A stretch of 64,000 bases of DNA from Morganella morganii. Its GTDB lineage: Bacteria; Pseudomonadota; Gammaproteobacteria; Enterobacterales; Enterobacteriaceae. Where the stretch lies: the NCBI RefSeq assembly GCF_019242955.1, contig NZ_CP066129.1, positions 3,534,001 through 3,598,000 on the forward strand. The letters are read 5' to 3'. The translations under genes were made by a program, and so were the position numbers. The notes under the pieces were generated by a model, which had not been told where the DNA came from, ran no database searches, and was given only the letters and a program-made list of their open reading frames with translations. This document shows positions 20,900 through 29,497 of this stretch, piece after piece (position 1 is the first letter of the stretch; every line of letters begins with the position of its first letter).

Positions 20900-20975
20900 T
20901 TTTCCTGCGTCTCTCGCCTTTCATCCGCACTCACGTTATTCTGAACGCTATTGCCTCAATCAGGGAGAACCTGCT

Positions 20976-21548
20976 GTGCAACGTGAAGATGTCCTCAATC
21001 AGGCACTGAGTCTGCTGGAAAACCACGGCCTTCTGATGTCTGAAGCCACCCTCAACGATAACCTGGATATTGATCCCGAACGTCTGCGGATTTTCTGGCC
21101 AACCCGTAACGACCTGCTTTACGACTGCCTGCGCCACCACGGCAATCAGATTGATATCTGGCAGCGACGTGTTCTGCTGGATGAATCTCTGTCCTGCGAA
21201 GACAAACTGCTTGCCCGTTACAGCGCACTCGCGGAACGCGTCCGGGAAAACCGTTTTCCGGGATGCCTGTTTATTTCTGCCAGCAGCGCATTTCCTGATA
21301 CGGATCACCCGATCCATCAGTTATCCCGCCAGCAGAAACAAAGTGCCTTTGCATTCACCACAGAGCTGCTCAGAGAGCTGGATATTGATGATTGTGATAT
21401 GGTGGCCCGTCAGCTGGAGCTGATTCTGGAAGGATGTCTGAGCAAGCTGCTGATTTCCCGCAGCAGCAGTGATATTGATACTGCCCGCCGGCTGGCAGAA
21501 GACGTGCTGACTATCGCCCGCTGCCGCAAAAACGGCGCACTCAGCTGA
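20976..21548 (+). CDS. yjdC: TetR-like putative regulator YjdC
   Basis: 190 residues from a GTG start with GGGAG 9 bases upstream. It resembles E. coli YjdC along its length: MQREDVLNQALSLLENHG, then FPGCLFISASSAFPDTDHP, DHPIHQLSRQQK and a C-terminal ARRLAEDVLTIARCRK. A degenerate helix-turn-helix lies at residues 20-45, followed by a ligand domain. The function is unknown. In E. coli cutA and dsbD lie between dcuA and yjdC; they are absent here. Confidence 0.9.
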   Translation: MQREDVLNQALSLLENHGLLMSEATLNDNLDIDPERLRIFWPTRNDLLYDCLRHHGNQIDIWQRRVLLDESLSCEDKLLARYSALAERVRENRFPGCLFISASSAFPDTDHPIHQLSRQQKQSAFAFTTELLRELDIDDCDMVARQLELILEGCLSKLLISRSSSDIDTARRLAEDVLTIARCRKNGALS

Positions 21549-21675
21549 TTTATTCACCATTTGCATAAATTGCACCCGTATTCTGCATAAAAAGAGCACA
21601 CTCACACTTTTTTTATGGTTTTTTGACAGAAAGGCATTGACGCAAACCACGGAATACGGTTTAATGCGCCCCGTT

Positions 21676-21751
21676 GCCCGGATAGCTCAGTCGGTAGAGC
21701 AGGGGATTGAAAATCCCCGTGTCCTTGGTTCGATTCCGAGTCCGGGCACCA
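21676..21751 (+). tRNA. pheU: tRNA-Phe (GAA anticodon)
   Basis: A 76-base cloverleaf starts GCCCGGATAGCTCAGTCGG, has anticodon GAA in the loop TTGAAAA, the T-loop GGTTCGATTCC, and an encoded CCA end. Its 3' half is duplicated at 26558, marking this tRNA as the integration site of the following island. The gene itself stays intact. Confidence 0.98.
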
Positions 21752-21757
21752 CTATTC
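21703..21757 (+). repeat. Left attachment repeat (attL) in tRNA-Phe
   Basis: Fifty-five bases from the anticodon stem through the CCA end and six following bases recur at 26558-26612 with one G to A difference. Such direct repeats of a tRNA 3' end mark tyrosine-integrase insertion. Confidence 0.92.
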
Positions 21758-21762
21758 ATAAG

Positions 21763-21787
21763 GCCTCGCTGAAAAGCGGGGCTTTTT
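21763..21787 (+). terminator. tRNA-Phe terminator
   Basis: GCCTCGCT and AGCGGGGC form a stem with a GAAA tetraloop, followed by TTTTT. It lies inside the island, so the incoming DNA supplied it; the original terminator is probably the one at 26618. Confidence 0.8.
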
Positions 21788-21789
21788 CC

Positions 21790-22143
21790 TTTTCTGGCTA
21801 CGGTAGATTTCTGGTCGTTGCATTACGTTATTTGTTTGCTGGATTTCTCGCCATCTTTGTAGATGTTCGTTACTTTTAAACACCTCAACACCCTCTGATG
21901 TGCCTCTTCCTTACCCCACTGCTACGGTCTTTCTACGGTCCCCTACGATTCCCTTCTCTCAGATTATCCATAATGGAGTAGAAAATACGGGGAAAGCGTG
22001 GGAATTGGCATTTAGACTTAATCTTCTGGTCTCTAATAGAGATTGTGCCGCGGGGAATATGTTGGGTAATCCCACTTCTTCAACCGGGGAAAATCTTACA
22101 ACATAAGCCTCCTGTAAGTATCCTGGAGAAAAGCCTTGAGAAG
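21790..22143. other. Island left end, no supported gene
   Basis: About 350 bases between the tRNA terminator and the YaaW-like fragment. Short frames exist but none has a ribosome site or recognisable product. The missing N-terminal half of the YaaW-like gene should have been here and is not found in any frame. Confidence 0.4.
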
Positions 22144-22515
22144 ATGACGCCCGACCAGTTAAAGACCGTGGCGGAAGAATTGCAGACAGGCTACAGCAAT
22201 CCCACGCCGGAGCTGCTGACCATGGCAATCCAGGCGGGGATAAAAACATCCGATTTTGCAGCCTATCAGATAGCGCTTGTTGTCACGAATGGCGTGGCAA
22301 AAGCCCTGTTAGGCAGAGGGCTGACCGTTGCAGGAAATGCCATGCTGACACGTACCATGGGCGCTTTTGCAGGTTCCGTGGGCTGGGTGCTCAGTTCTCT
22401 CTGGCTGCTGATAGATTTAGCCGGTCCGGCATACCGGGTAACGTTACCATCCTGTATTTTTATTGCCTACATGCGCCAGAAGCATCTGTATTCACCTGAG
22501 AGTACTGACGTTTAA
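22144..22515 (+). pseudogene. YaaW-family protein, C-terminal half only
   Basis: About 123 residues from ATG 22144 (MTPDQLKTVAEEL). The region LGRGLTVAGNAMLTR, then GWVLSSLWLLIDLAGPAYRV and TLPSCIFIAYMR matches the C-terminal hydrophobic part of E. coli YaaW (about 237 residues). The N-terminal half is missing, so I treat it as truncated, probably by the event that formed the island end. The frame is open upstream to 22045 but that part is not YaaW-like. Confidence 0.65.
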
Positions 22516-22617
22516 CACTTACATTTAAGGTTTTCAGGCTTTAAAAAACTTCAGAGGGCGGACAAACCCTGTCCGCTACTGCTGGCATCATTTCCCGGCA
22601 AAATTCGGGAACGATGT

Positions 22618-23331
22618 ATGACGCTGATAACACAAGAAAACGAACATGACAGACTGGCAACCCGCCTTTCCATCATCCTGAGCCGTTTGTTTCAGGGTGA
22701 AAAGTTGCATATCGGGACGCTGGCAGAAGAATTCGGAGTGACAACGCGAACGCTGCGGAGGGATTTCAATGTCCGCCTCACGTATCTTGATATTGAACAG
22801 AGCAACGGCGTATATCAGCTTGCCTCACATTACTTTCGTCGCCGTACAGAACGGGATATGAAAATACTGGCGAGACTACTGCATCTCAACCGTCTGTTAC
22901 CCGCGATGGATGCCAAACTGCTGAGCCTGATGCTTGACGGGGAACGCCCCTCGCCCTACAGGATTATGCTTCCGGAACCGCGCCAGAAACCCACGCTGTT
23001 CGGTGATTTCAGCAGACTAACGCTCGCTATACTTAACCAGACCAAGGTGCGTATCAGAACCGACGAAAACGTCAGCCATACCGTTCATCCCTATCGTCTG
23101 CTTTGCAGCCATGCGGAGTGGTTTCTTGCCGGATGTGCTCTATCGGGTGTGTTCGTTATCTCCCTGTCCCAAATCAGGCTGGTTGAAGTATTACCGGATA
23201 CGACGTTTGAGATCGACAGTGCGCTTATTTCGCTGATTGAACAATCTGACTTTATGGAAGCGTTACCCCACATGAACATTATTCATCAGATAATGGATTA
23301 CGGGACAAAACAACCGAATAATCGCAATTAA
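22618..23331 (+). CDS. HTH-WYL domain transcriptional regulator
   Basis: 237 residues. The N-terminal winged helix (residues 10-60) reads RLSIILSRLFQGEKLHIGTL and EEFGVTTRTLRRDFN. A WYL-type domain follows, with VHPYRLLCSHAEWFLAGC near residue 160 and VISLSQIRLVEVLPDTTFE. WYL proteins bind nucleotide or nucleic-acid ligands and often control phage-defence operons (BrxR and CapW groups). It is the only clear regulator in the island and may control the ATPase-nuclease unit, although it is not adjacent to it. Confidence 0.85.
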   Translation: MTLITQENEHDRLATRLSIILSRLFQGEKLHIGTLAEEFGVTTRTLRRDFNVRLTYLDIEQSNGVYQLASHYFRRRTERDMKILARLLHLNRLLPAMDAKLLSLMLDGERPSPYRIMLPEPRQKPTLFGDFSRLTLAILNQTKVRIRTDENVSHTVHPYRLLCSHAEWFLAGCALSGVFVISLSQIRLVEVLPDTTFEIDSALISLIEQSDFMEALPHMNIIHQIMDYGTKQPNNRN

Positions 23332-23389
23332 AATCACAACATATTATTAGTGATGATTAAATCACATTCACATGATAAGTGAGAAAATT

Positions 23390-23731
23390 ATGATTATCGA
23401 TAGGGAATACGCACTTGTAGATAAAACAGCAAGACTTAACACTGACCTGCGTGACTTTGAAAGAGAAATAAACAGAGCCGCCAGCGTAACTTTTGGCAAT
23501 GATCTGACTGATATAAGCATTTATCAGTTCAGTTTTATCATTAAAGTCAGAACAGATGGTGAGAAGATAAAACACGGTCTTCTTGTTAACTTCGGGAAAA
23601 ACATAGCAAGACAGGTTTCATCTCTTTGTGCATCTGCGATGCGATTCTACTCGAATGAAAAACACAAGCCTAGTCGTCAGCTTTTCAGATGCATAAATAA
23701 TGTAACCGACACAGAAAACGACCCGTTTTAA
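23390..23731 (+). CDS. Unknown small soluble protein
   Basis: About 113 residues from ATG 23390, preceded by a GAG-containing ribosome site; an ATG at 23372 lacks one. No signal peptide, membrane segment or familiar motif is seen. The middle (ISIYQFSFIIKVRTDGEKIK) looks beta-stranded and the end is basic. It follows the WYL gene by about 60 bases on the same strand and ends at a terminator, so it may share that transcript. Confidence 0.55.
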   Translation: MIIDREYALVDKTARLNTDLRDFEREINRAASVTFGNDLTDISIYQFSFIIKVRTDGEKIKHGLLVNFGKNIARQVSSLCASAMRFYSNEKHKPSRQLFRCINNVTDTENDPF

Positions 23732-23750
23732 AATATGACATTATAAGATC

Positions 23751-23785
23751 GACCAGTCAATGTAATCTATTTGACTGGTCTATTT
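23751..23785. terminator. Terminator between convergent island genes
   Basis: GACCAGTCAA and TTGACTGGTC (23751-23760 and 23771-23780) form a 10-bp stem, followed by TATTTTGC. It separates the plus-strand WYL unit from the minus-strand ATPase unit. Confidence 0.75.
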
Positions 23786-23816
23786 TGCAATCTAAAATTT
23801 CTATTATCATATCTAC

Positions 23817-24248
23817 TTATAAATTATAGACAAAAGAAACCATCAAGAAAGTATATCCAAAGATAAAACGCCAATTCCTTTTGAGAATGAAAATGATATT
23901 TCTGTTACGCCTGAACTTCTTTATTTTACCTAACCGATAAATAAGCATCTCTCTTTCTTTTTCAGGAATATTATCATTCATGATCTTTCCTAAAATCATC
24001 CTCTCTGACTTAACAAATGAATACTTTCGCTGAAGAACTTTGAGCTTACCAGTAAAAAATAACATTGTAAGAATGAATGCCAATATTTGGAATAAGTGGT
24101 TAGGTATCCCCCAGCAACCAATAGTTGTAAGCAATAACCATTCTGCCACAGAGTCTTTCTGTAGATTCTTCCACCATTGATTCATATCTCTGGCGTAAAA
24201 TCTTATCTCTTTTTTAATGCTGTAGTAATCACTGTCTTTAATTTTCAT
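23817..24248 (-). CDS. Small membrane protein paired with the GHKL-nuclease
   Basis: 143 residues. It has hydrophobic segments at about 38-65 (WLLLTTIGCWGIPNHLFQIL, AFILTMLFFTG) and at the C-terminus (WRFIFGYTFLMVSFVYNL), with a charged central loop (ERMILGKIMNDNIPEKEREM). No family is recognised. It starts 22 bases after the stop of the GHKL gene on the same strand, so it is the second gene of a two-gene unit. A membrane-acting partner would be usual for an abortive defence system, but that role is inference. Confidence 0.65.
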   Translation of the reverse strand: MKIKDSDYYSIKKEIRFYARDMNQWWKNLQKDSVAEWLLLTTIGCWGIPNHLFQILAFILTMLFFTGKLKVLQRKYSFVKSERMILGKIMNDNIPEKEREMLIYRLGKIKKFRRNRNIIFILKRNWRFIFGYTFLMVSFVYNL

Positions 24249-24270
24249 TTAATTACATCACCAATTAAAA

Positions 24271-26286
24271 TTATTCAGTCGGTTCATGCAGATCTTTTAT
24301 TAGCTCCTCAGCATCAAAACCATCTAAATACTCTCTTCTAAGCTTTAGTTTATTAAGCAAATAATTATTAGACAACTCGAACTCTGAGAATATAGTACCC
24401 CAAGTTTTAACATATCCTTTTATACGGCCATTTTTCACATCAAACACTAAGCCAGGTTCATTTCGTGCTTCCGCAGTTTCTAACGCAGCACCAATTTCAA
24501 AATCAGAGCTGGATATTTTTCTGCCAACAAGAATCAACTCAAACCCCATATTTTCCATCGAAAAACCAGGGTGCTGAAGGATTATTTTTGCGTAATCTTT
24601 CAATTGCTTAAGATGTTTTTCATTTAAAGAAACACTCGGTTTTTTTATTTCTATAATCGTACATTGGAAGTAGCTTTCACCACGGCCATTAAACTCAACT
24701 CGTCGTCTTGCAAGAAAGAGATCTACCTGTCTGCGAACTCCTTCAATATCCAGTCCATCAGCAAGATCATTTTGATCAAAATCATCTGATGTAAGTGTAT
24801 CTATGCCCTTAACGTGATTTCTCAAATTATAGGCTATTCTCTGAAAATCATCTTCCTCAGCACCTAACATGGTATATTTATTGCCGAATAACCATGTATT
24901 ATTCTCGATGACAAGTTGTAGGTCAGGTGTTTCTCTTACCTTATCATAATGACTTACTATAACTTCCTTTAATTTCTGAACAGCAGACTCTCTACGCTGC
25001 AAAACTTCAATAGTAGAAACTATATTCTGAAGTGATGTTTTCTCTATTTGAGATTGTAATTCACACAGGCTTTTATGATCTAATTCAAGGATGCTTTCTA
25101 ATACATCAAAAAGCTCGCTATTTTCATTAGATACTATTAATTTATCGATAAGATGTATAAGAATCTTAGCTTGTTTGGATTTTAAATTTGAGAAGATCGA
25201 TGGATCAGCATAATAAATACTACTTATTGTGTTTTTTATGGTCTGCATTCTCCATTGAGCATCCACTTCTAAAAGATTAGAATAAGATGGAAAATATCCT
25301 TTTTCTTCATACTCAAATATTTTTTCATCCACAAACTCTTTTAAGAAATTATCATAAATTTCCTTTCCTATCTTTTGAATTTCTGATTTCAATTTTCTAT
25401 ATTCATCAGAACTAATACTGACTTTTTTCTCGTCACTAAAGTTCAAACTAGAATCATGAATATCAAAAAGCTCCACCCAATCAGAACGAGTATAGGTACT
25501 AAGATAAAAATTTGGCTTATGGTTAAAACTGCTTAACTCTCGAAAAACAATTCTACCTTGATTATTAACAAGATAATTATATGATTTTTCAACACCAGGC
25601 TTACTTACCCAGCGAATAAACAAGACATTAAAGGTGAAATTGTCAAATTCGATATTTTTTTCAATAGATACATTCAGCGGAACACTGATTTCAACATCAT
25701 TTAGAAAAAGTTTTCTATTTTTATTTAATGACAGTCGCCAGCCGAAATTATTTTGCAGTTTCTTGATGATAGAATCATTACCAGGCAAATTTTTGGTAAA
25801 ATGCCGTAAGACAACACATGTTCCATTTTGCAAATTTCTTAAGGATGCATGTTGTTCTGATTCAAGAAGCTCTACAACCTTAAAATCTCGAAGGCTTTCG
25901 CTATTTATCGTAATCTTAAAGTCGTGCCCTTGATAACGGGTAAACCAAATTGCTTCCTGGCTAAACAAATGAAAAGATAAGCGTCCCTTACCATGAGCAC
26001 CTTGTAAATCATCATTTCCTTGTTTAAGGGACTCATTAAATCTTGAAAAATGTTCTTCACATTTATCAATATTAATGCCGGAACCATTATCTAACACCGA
26101 TACAGATTCCAGCCCTCCAAGGTCATTCCGTTTGATTTGGACATCAACCTTACTGGCTCCTGCATCGAATCCATTTGCTACTAGTTCGACAACCGCCTGC
26201 GAAGGTTCATCCTTCCAGCGAGTAAAAAGCTTCTTGATACCAGCATGAGTAATGTTTGTTGTACCGACAAACTCTCTTTTGCTCAT
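24271..26286 (-). CDS. GHKL ATPase fused to a PD-(D/E)XK-like (Shedu-type) nuclease
   Basis: 671 residues. The N-terminal 110 carry the GHKL (Hsp90/MutL/MORC) ATP site: AVVELVANGFDAGA (Glu34, Asn38, Asp41), SVLDNGSGIN (Asp66-Gly70) and AHGKGRLSF (Gly99-Ser104). A transducer-like part follows to about 250, then a helical middle (300-450). The C-terminal domain has NNTWLFGNKY near 463, Asp522 in RRQVDLFLARRR, and the Glu-X-Lys pair Glu546/Lys548 in CTIIEIKKP. This pattern suits DUF4263/Shedu-type nucleases. ATP-gated DNA or RNA cleavage is the natural inference. It is AT-rich relative to the backbone and lies in a tRNA island next to a WYL regulator gene. Confidence 0.8.
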   Translation of the reverse strand: MSKREFVGTTNITHAGIKKLFTRWKDEPSQAVVELVANGFDAGASKVDVQIKRNDLGGLESVSVLDNGSGINIDKCEEHFSRFNESLKQGNDDLQGAHGKGRLSFHLFSQEAIWFTRYQGHDFKITINSESLRDFKVVELLESEQHASLRNLQNGTCVVLRHFTKNLPGNDSIIKKLQNNFGWRLSLNKNRKLFLNDVEISVPLNVSIEKNIEFDNFTFNVLFIRWVSKPGVEKSYNYLVNNQGRIVFRELSSFNHKPNFYLSTYTRSDWVELFDIHDSSLNFSDEKKVSISSDEYRKLKSEIQKIGKEIYDNFLKEFVDEKIFEYEEKGYFPSYSNLLEVDAQWRMQTIKNTISSIYYADPSIFSNLKSKQAKILIHLIDKLIVSNENSELFDVLESILELDHKSLCELQSQIEKTSLQNIVSTIEVLQRRESAVQKLKEVIVSHYDKVRETPDLQLVIENNTWLFGNKYTMLGAEEDDFQRIAYNLRNHVKGIDTLTSDDFDQNDLADGLDIEGVRRQVDLFLARRRVEFNGRGESYFQCTIIEIKKPSVSLNEKHLKQLKDYAKIILQHPGFSMENMGFELILVGRKISSSDFEIGAALETAEARNEPGLVFDVKNGRIKGYVKTWGTIFSEFELSNNYLLNKLKLRREYLDGFDAEELIKDLHEPTE

Positions 26287-26557
26287 GGGTAGTGTCCGTC
26301 CTTGAAGGTTTAGAGAACATACAATTCTAATGCCCGAAAGTTTATCATAATTCTTACGATCAAAAAGTACCCTTCACTTCATACATTGAAAAGGTAGCAT
26401 CTTGGTAGAACCATCACAGTAGAAGTTCAGACATAAGCATGGGCAATCGTTTAGAAACATACTAGCATGTGGCCGTTTTTGACCCAGAAGCAAGGGACTT
26501 AGATAAAAACTAGCCACTTTGGCACTTTGTCTTGCTGCTTTTCACAGCAGTTTTAAA
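26287..26557. other. Island right end, upstream of the GHKL gene
   Basis: About 270 bases with no supported gene. The promoter of the minus-strand GHKL unit should lie here. The part next to attR has no integrase fragment that I can see. Confidence 0.4.
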
Positions 26558-26612
26558 GGGATTGAAAATCCCCGTGTCCTTGGTTCGATTCCGAGTCCGA
26601 GCACCACTATTC
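26558..26612 (+). repeat. Right attachment repeat (attR), tRNA-Phe 3' end copy
   Basis: Fifty-five bases identical to 21703-21757 except for G to A in the acceptor stem. Only the 3' half of the tRNA is present, so this is not a second tRNA gene. Confidence 0.92.
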
Positions 26613-26617
26613 TAAAG

Positions 26618-26642
26618 AACCCGCCCACAAGGCGGGTTTTTG
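26618..26642 (+). terminator. Original tRNA-Phe terminator displaced by the island
   Basis: AACCCGCC and GGCGGGTT around CACAA, then TTTG. It follows attR at the distance expected for the tRNA terminator before integration. Confidence 0.75.
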
Positions 26643-26714
26643 CTTTTTGGCATTCCGGGTGATTTCCGGGCGTGTTGAATACTGATGTTGTCTGTAAGTA
26701 TCTCTTTGCCGGCA

Positions 26715-27716
26715 ATATTCTGCAAATCACCAATCGTGGTTGTCAGCAGTCTGCCCGCCAGGATACGGCTATCTTTGTTCAGCAGCTTGTCACTGATAAT
26801 CGTCAGGTCTGCACCGGACTGAATAACACCCGGCTCTGTGGTTACAACCTGCGTGACCTCAATCGTCCGGGTGTAGTTATATTCATAAAATTCATTTCCG
26901 CCGGTGCTGAAGAAAGGGAAGAGATCATGGATGAAGATCTCTGAAAGTGAATGGGACTTTTTTCCGGGATACTTACAGCGGCACCGCTCAGCGCCAGCGT
27001 AAATCCGCTCTGCTTCTGTTCGGTTTTTGTCAGCTCGGTGTGCGTGTTTTCAGCGGCGGTGACCGCAACGGATTGTCCGGAGAGACGGATATCTTTTTCC
27101 GCCACCACATCACTGCCGTGAACAGAGAGATTCTCCCCGGCGGTCAGGCTGACATTTCCTTCGGTGCTGCCCAGCGTGCTGCCTTTGCCATAACGGCTGT
27201 CGCTGTCGGTGGTCTGTTTCATTTCCTGTTTACCGACGGTAAAACCGATACCGCCGGAACTCATCAGGCCGGATTTTTTCTCCTCGCGCAGATGCGTTTC
27301 CTCACGGGCTTCATCCGTGGTGGTGACCGTGATATTTTTCCCGGCCGTGGCGGTCAGGTCGTTATCGTTACCCTAGTCGCCGTTTTCAGTCCGGGTGGTG
27401 GTCACCGTTCCCAGCGTGATGTCATTCCCGGCGGTAATGGTGGTTTTGCTGTCTTTGCCGTCGGTGTGACCGAATCTTTCGCGTTCAGGGTCAGCTTACC
27501 GTTATCCCCCTGCACATAAATGCCCGCGATGCGGTTGAGGTGACGGTTATCCGCATCCCCCCGCCAGCGTACTTTCACTGTGGATAGCCTCTGCATTCAC
27601 CGTCAGGGAATTGCCACCAGTCAGCGTACCACCGATATTATTCAGGTCACGCTGTGCATTAAGCAGCACATAATTACCGCTTACCGTGCCATGATTGAGA
27701 ATAGTCGGAGATCCTT
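26715..27716 (-). pseudogene. Scrambled remnant of a cdiA/FHA repeat region
   Basis: Four blocks match the intact cdiA at nucleotide level but in rearranged order: 26715-26897 (like 38246-38424), 26973-27366 (like 36278-36660), 27363-27560 (like 37005-37216) and 27580-27700 (like 37240-37360). The joins break the reading frame. The encoded pieces are FHA-type repeats such as [20 protein letters not shown]. This is the debris of a second cdiA or of repeated recombination with the first, and is not translatable as one protein. Confidence 0.85.
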
Positions 27717-27731
27717 AATCCGACAGATCCC

Positions 27732-27980
27732 CTAAAGCCGCCTTTTATTTTTCTTATAACTAAGATACCACGTACCGCCTCCAATAATTGGAGCAGTTAT
27801 TATTGCAACTCTGAATGCACTCTCTAAATCTGAAAAACAGAACACTCCTCCCTCTCTTAAAAAAAACCAAATTGTGATATTAATAAATAAAATTATAATA
27901 CATGTCATTATAAACATAGAAAAAAAACACACCCCTACAAAAATAAAGAGCATCTTAATATTTTCATTTTTTTGATTCAT
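27732..27980 (-). CDS. Orphan CDI immunity protein, membrane type (module 3)
   Basis: 82 residues with two or three membrane segments (MLFIFVGVCFFSMFIMTCII, then IIILFINITIWFFL and VAIITAPIIGGGTWYL). It overlaps the end of the upstream orphan toxin gene by 17 bases, the usual toxin-immunity coupling. A membrane-embedded immunity protein suggests that the partner toxin acts on the inner membrane. No family is recognised; the immunity role is inferred from position. Confidence 0.65.
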   Translation of the reverse strand: MNQKNENIKMLFIFVGVCFFSMFIMTCIIILFINITIWFFLREGGVFCFSDLESAFRVAIITAPIIGGGTWYLSYKKNKRRL

Positions 27981-29450
27981 TTTCTTTATTTCCTGATTTT
28001 TGTATCAAATCATGTATCTTGGAGTTCGAATATTCAGTGGCAACCGCACCTCCCGCGTTTCCAAAAGTACCCGGCAATTGAGCAGATCCCATATCTTTCG
28101 ACAACCCCAATTGCCCCTGAATAGCACCACCTTGTATCCGGGGGTTATATTTAGGATCAAAACCGTTAGATTTCCAGTAACCCCATTTATTTAAACCATA
28201 TTTTATACCACTACCGAATCCATATCCTAATCCGGAACCAAGTCCGGCAGTCCCAGCCCCCATTAATGGATCTTCCCCTTTAACATAAGCGGAACCTGCC
28301 CCCATCGAGGCATTGATACTAACAGTTCCCCAAAAACCAGTGTTTCCGGTCAATGCACCAGTCCAATACGCAAATATAACATCATTTAAATCAACAGATT
28401 GTGTAAATGCATATTGAATACCCGTATTCGCCGTTGCGCCAATAATACTCGTTGTTGCCGCCGTTTCAGGTAATAAAGGCCAGGCAATTACACTGAATTC
28501 CATTGCTGTCATTGTTTGGCATGATATCGGAGTAGAACCATTACAGGCTTTTTCTATTTCCGCTTTTTTACTTGCTTCCCAATTCTCAATTGTGTTTTTT
28601 TTCCGCGCTTCTGCCGCAGCCATCACACGGGGATTCATTGCATTATTCTCAACCACAATCTTCCCTGCCTGCGCCGAGTTCGCCGCACCCTGCGTATCTC
28701 CGCCGACCAGACCACCGGCAAGACCGGATGCCAGCGTGGCCCATGCGCTGACATTCTCTTTTTCCTACTCGGTCAGTTCGCCCGGCTGTTTTTTGTAGAC
28801 AGATTCGGCCAGGATACCGATAGCTTCACCGGTCATGGCGCCGGTAGCCTGTGCGGCGGCGTTTTCGCCTTTGGCCAGCGCCAGTGCTGCGTTGGCGATG
28901 CCGTGCGCCACTACCCGGGCCAGTTGTGAATCTGTGCCCTCTCCCGGAATCAGGTTTTTGATTTCATTGGCAATAAACGGTGCCGCACCGTTGGCCAGTG
29001 CCGCATTCAGGTCACCGTTCATCAGACCCTGTACCGCTGCGGTGGCTGCCTGCATGGCGCGGGTGTACTTGCCGCCGGTACCGAAGCCCGATTCCGCTAA
29101 GTTTTTCTCAACCTCTTTGTTAAATAACAGTGCACTGATCGCTTCATCGTCCGTTTCTTTACCGTCTGCCGTCAGTGCCGCTCTGGCGTTATCGATATCA
29201 TCCTTACTATACTTTCTGATATCAAAGCTTTCCTTCGCTTTTTCTGTGGCTTTGATTTTTGCCTCAGTCCGGGCAATATCTATCACCTGAACACCTATCT
29301 CACCGAACAGTTGCTGCTCTTTCACCCGGTTCTGCTCTTTCTCTTTATCAAATATCTGATTAAGGGCGGAGTGGGCGTTGTCCGTATCGCGGCTCAGGTC
29401 TGCCACGTCTTGTTTCTGATTTTCCGTGTCGCGGATAATCCATTGCAGGG
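27964..29450 (-). pseudogene. Orphan cdiA-CT module 3, glycine-rich toxin, amber stop
   Basis: The first part ([18 protein letters not shown] onward) copies the pre-VENN region of the intact cdiA. A CAG to TAG change at about 28768 stops it within [14 protein letters not shown]. The same frame then continues through VENN (28642-28653) into a unique C-terminus of about 230 residues. That toxin part is hydrophobic and glycine-rich (SINASMGAGSAYVKGEDPLM, GSGLGYGFGSGIKYGLNKWG), as in membrane-active CDI toxins. It lacks a secretion domain, so it can only work after recombination into cdiA or by suppression. Homology starts abruptly near 29450. Confidence 0.75.
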
Positions 29451-29497
29451 TAAATCATTTTGACCTGGCTTTTTAGAAAAAAATGTATCATTTTCGG

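Larger units (their letters stand above)
21758..26612. mobile_element. 4.9-kb genomic island in tRNA-Phe, no integrase
   Basis: DNA between the two 55-bp att repeats carries a YaaW-like fragment, a WYL regulator, a small unknown gene, and a GHKL-ATPase/nuclease gene with a membrane-protein partner. Much of it is AT-rich compared with the backbone. No integrase, excisionase or transfer gene is visible, so it would need help to move or is a deletion remnant of a larger element. The content resembles small cargo islands that carry phage-defence genes. Confidence 0.85.

Noticed and set aside
26558..26633. Second tRNA-Phe gene
   Set aside because: Only the 3' half matches; the 5' half of the cloverleaf is missing, so it is an attachment repeat.
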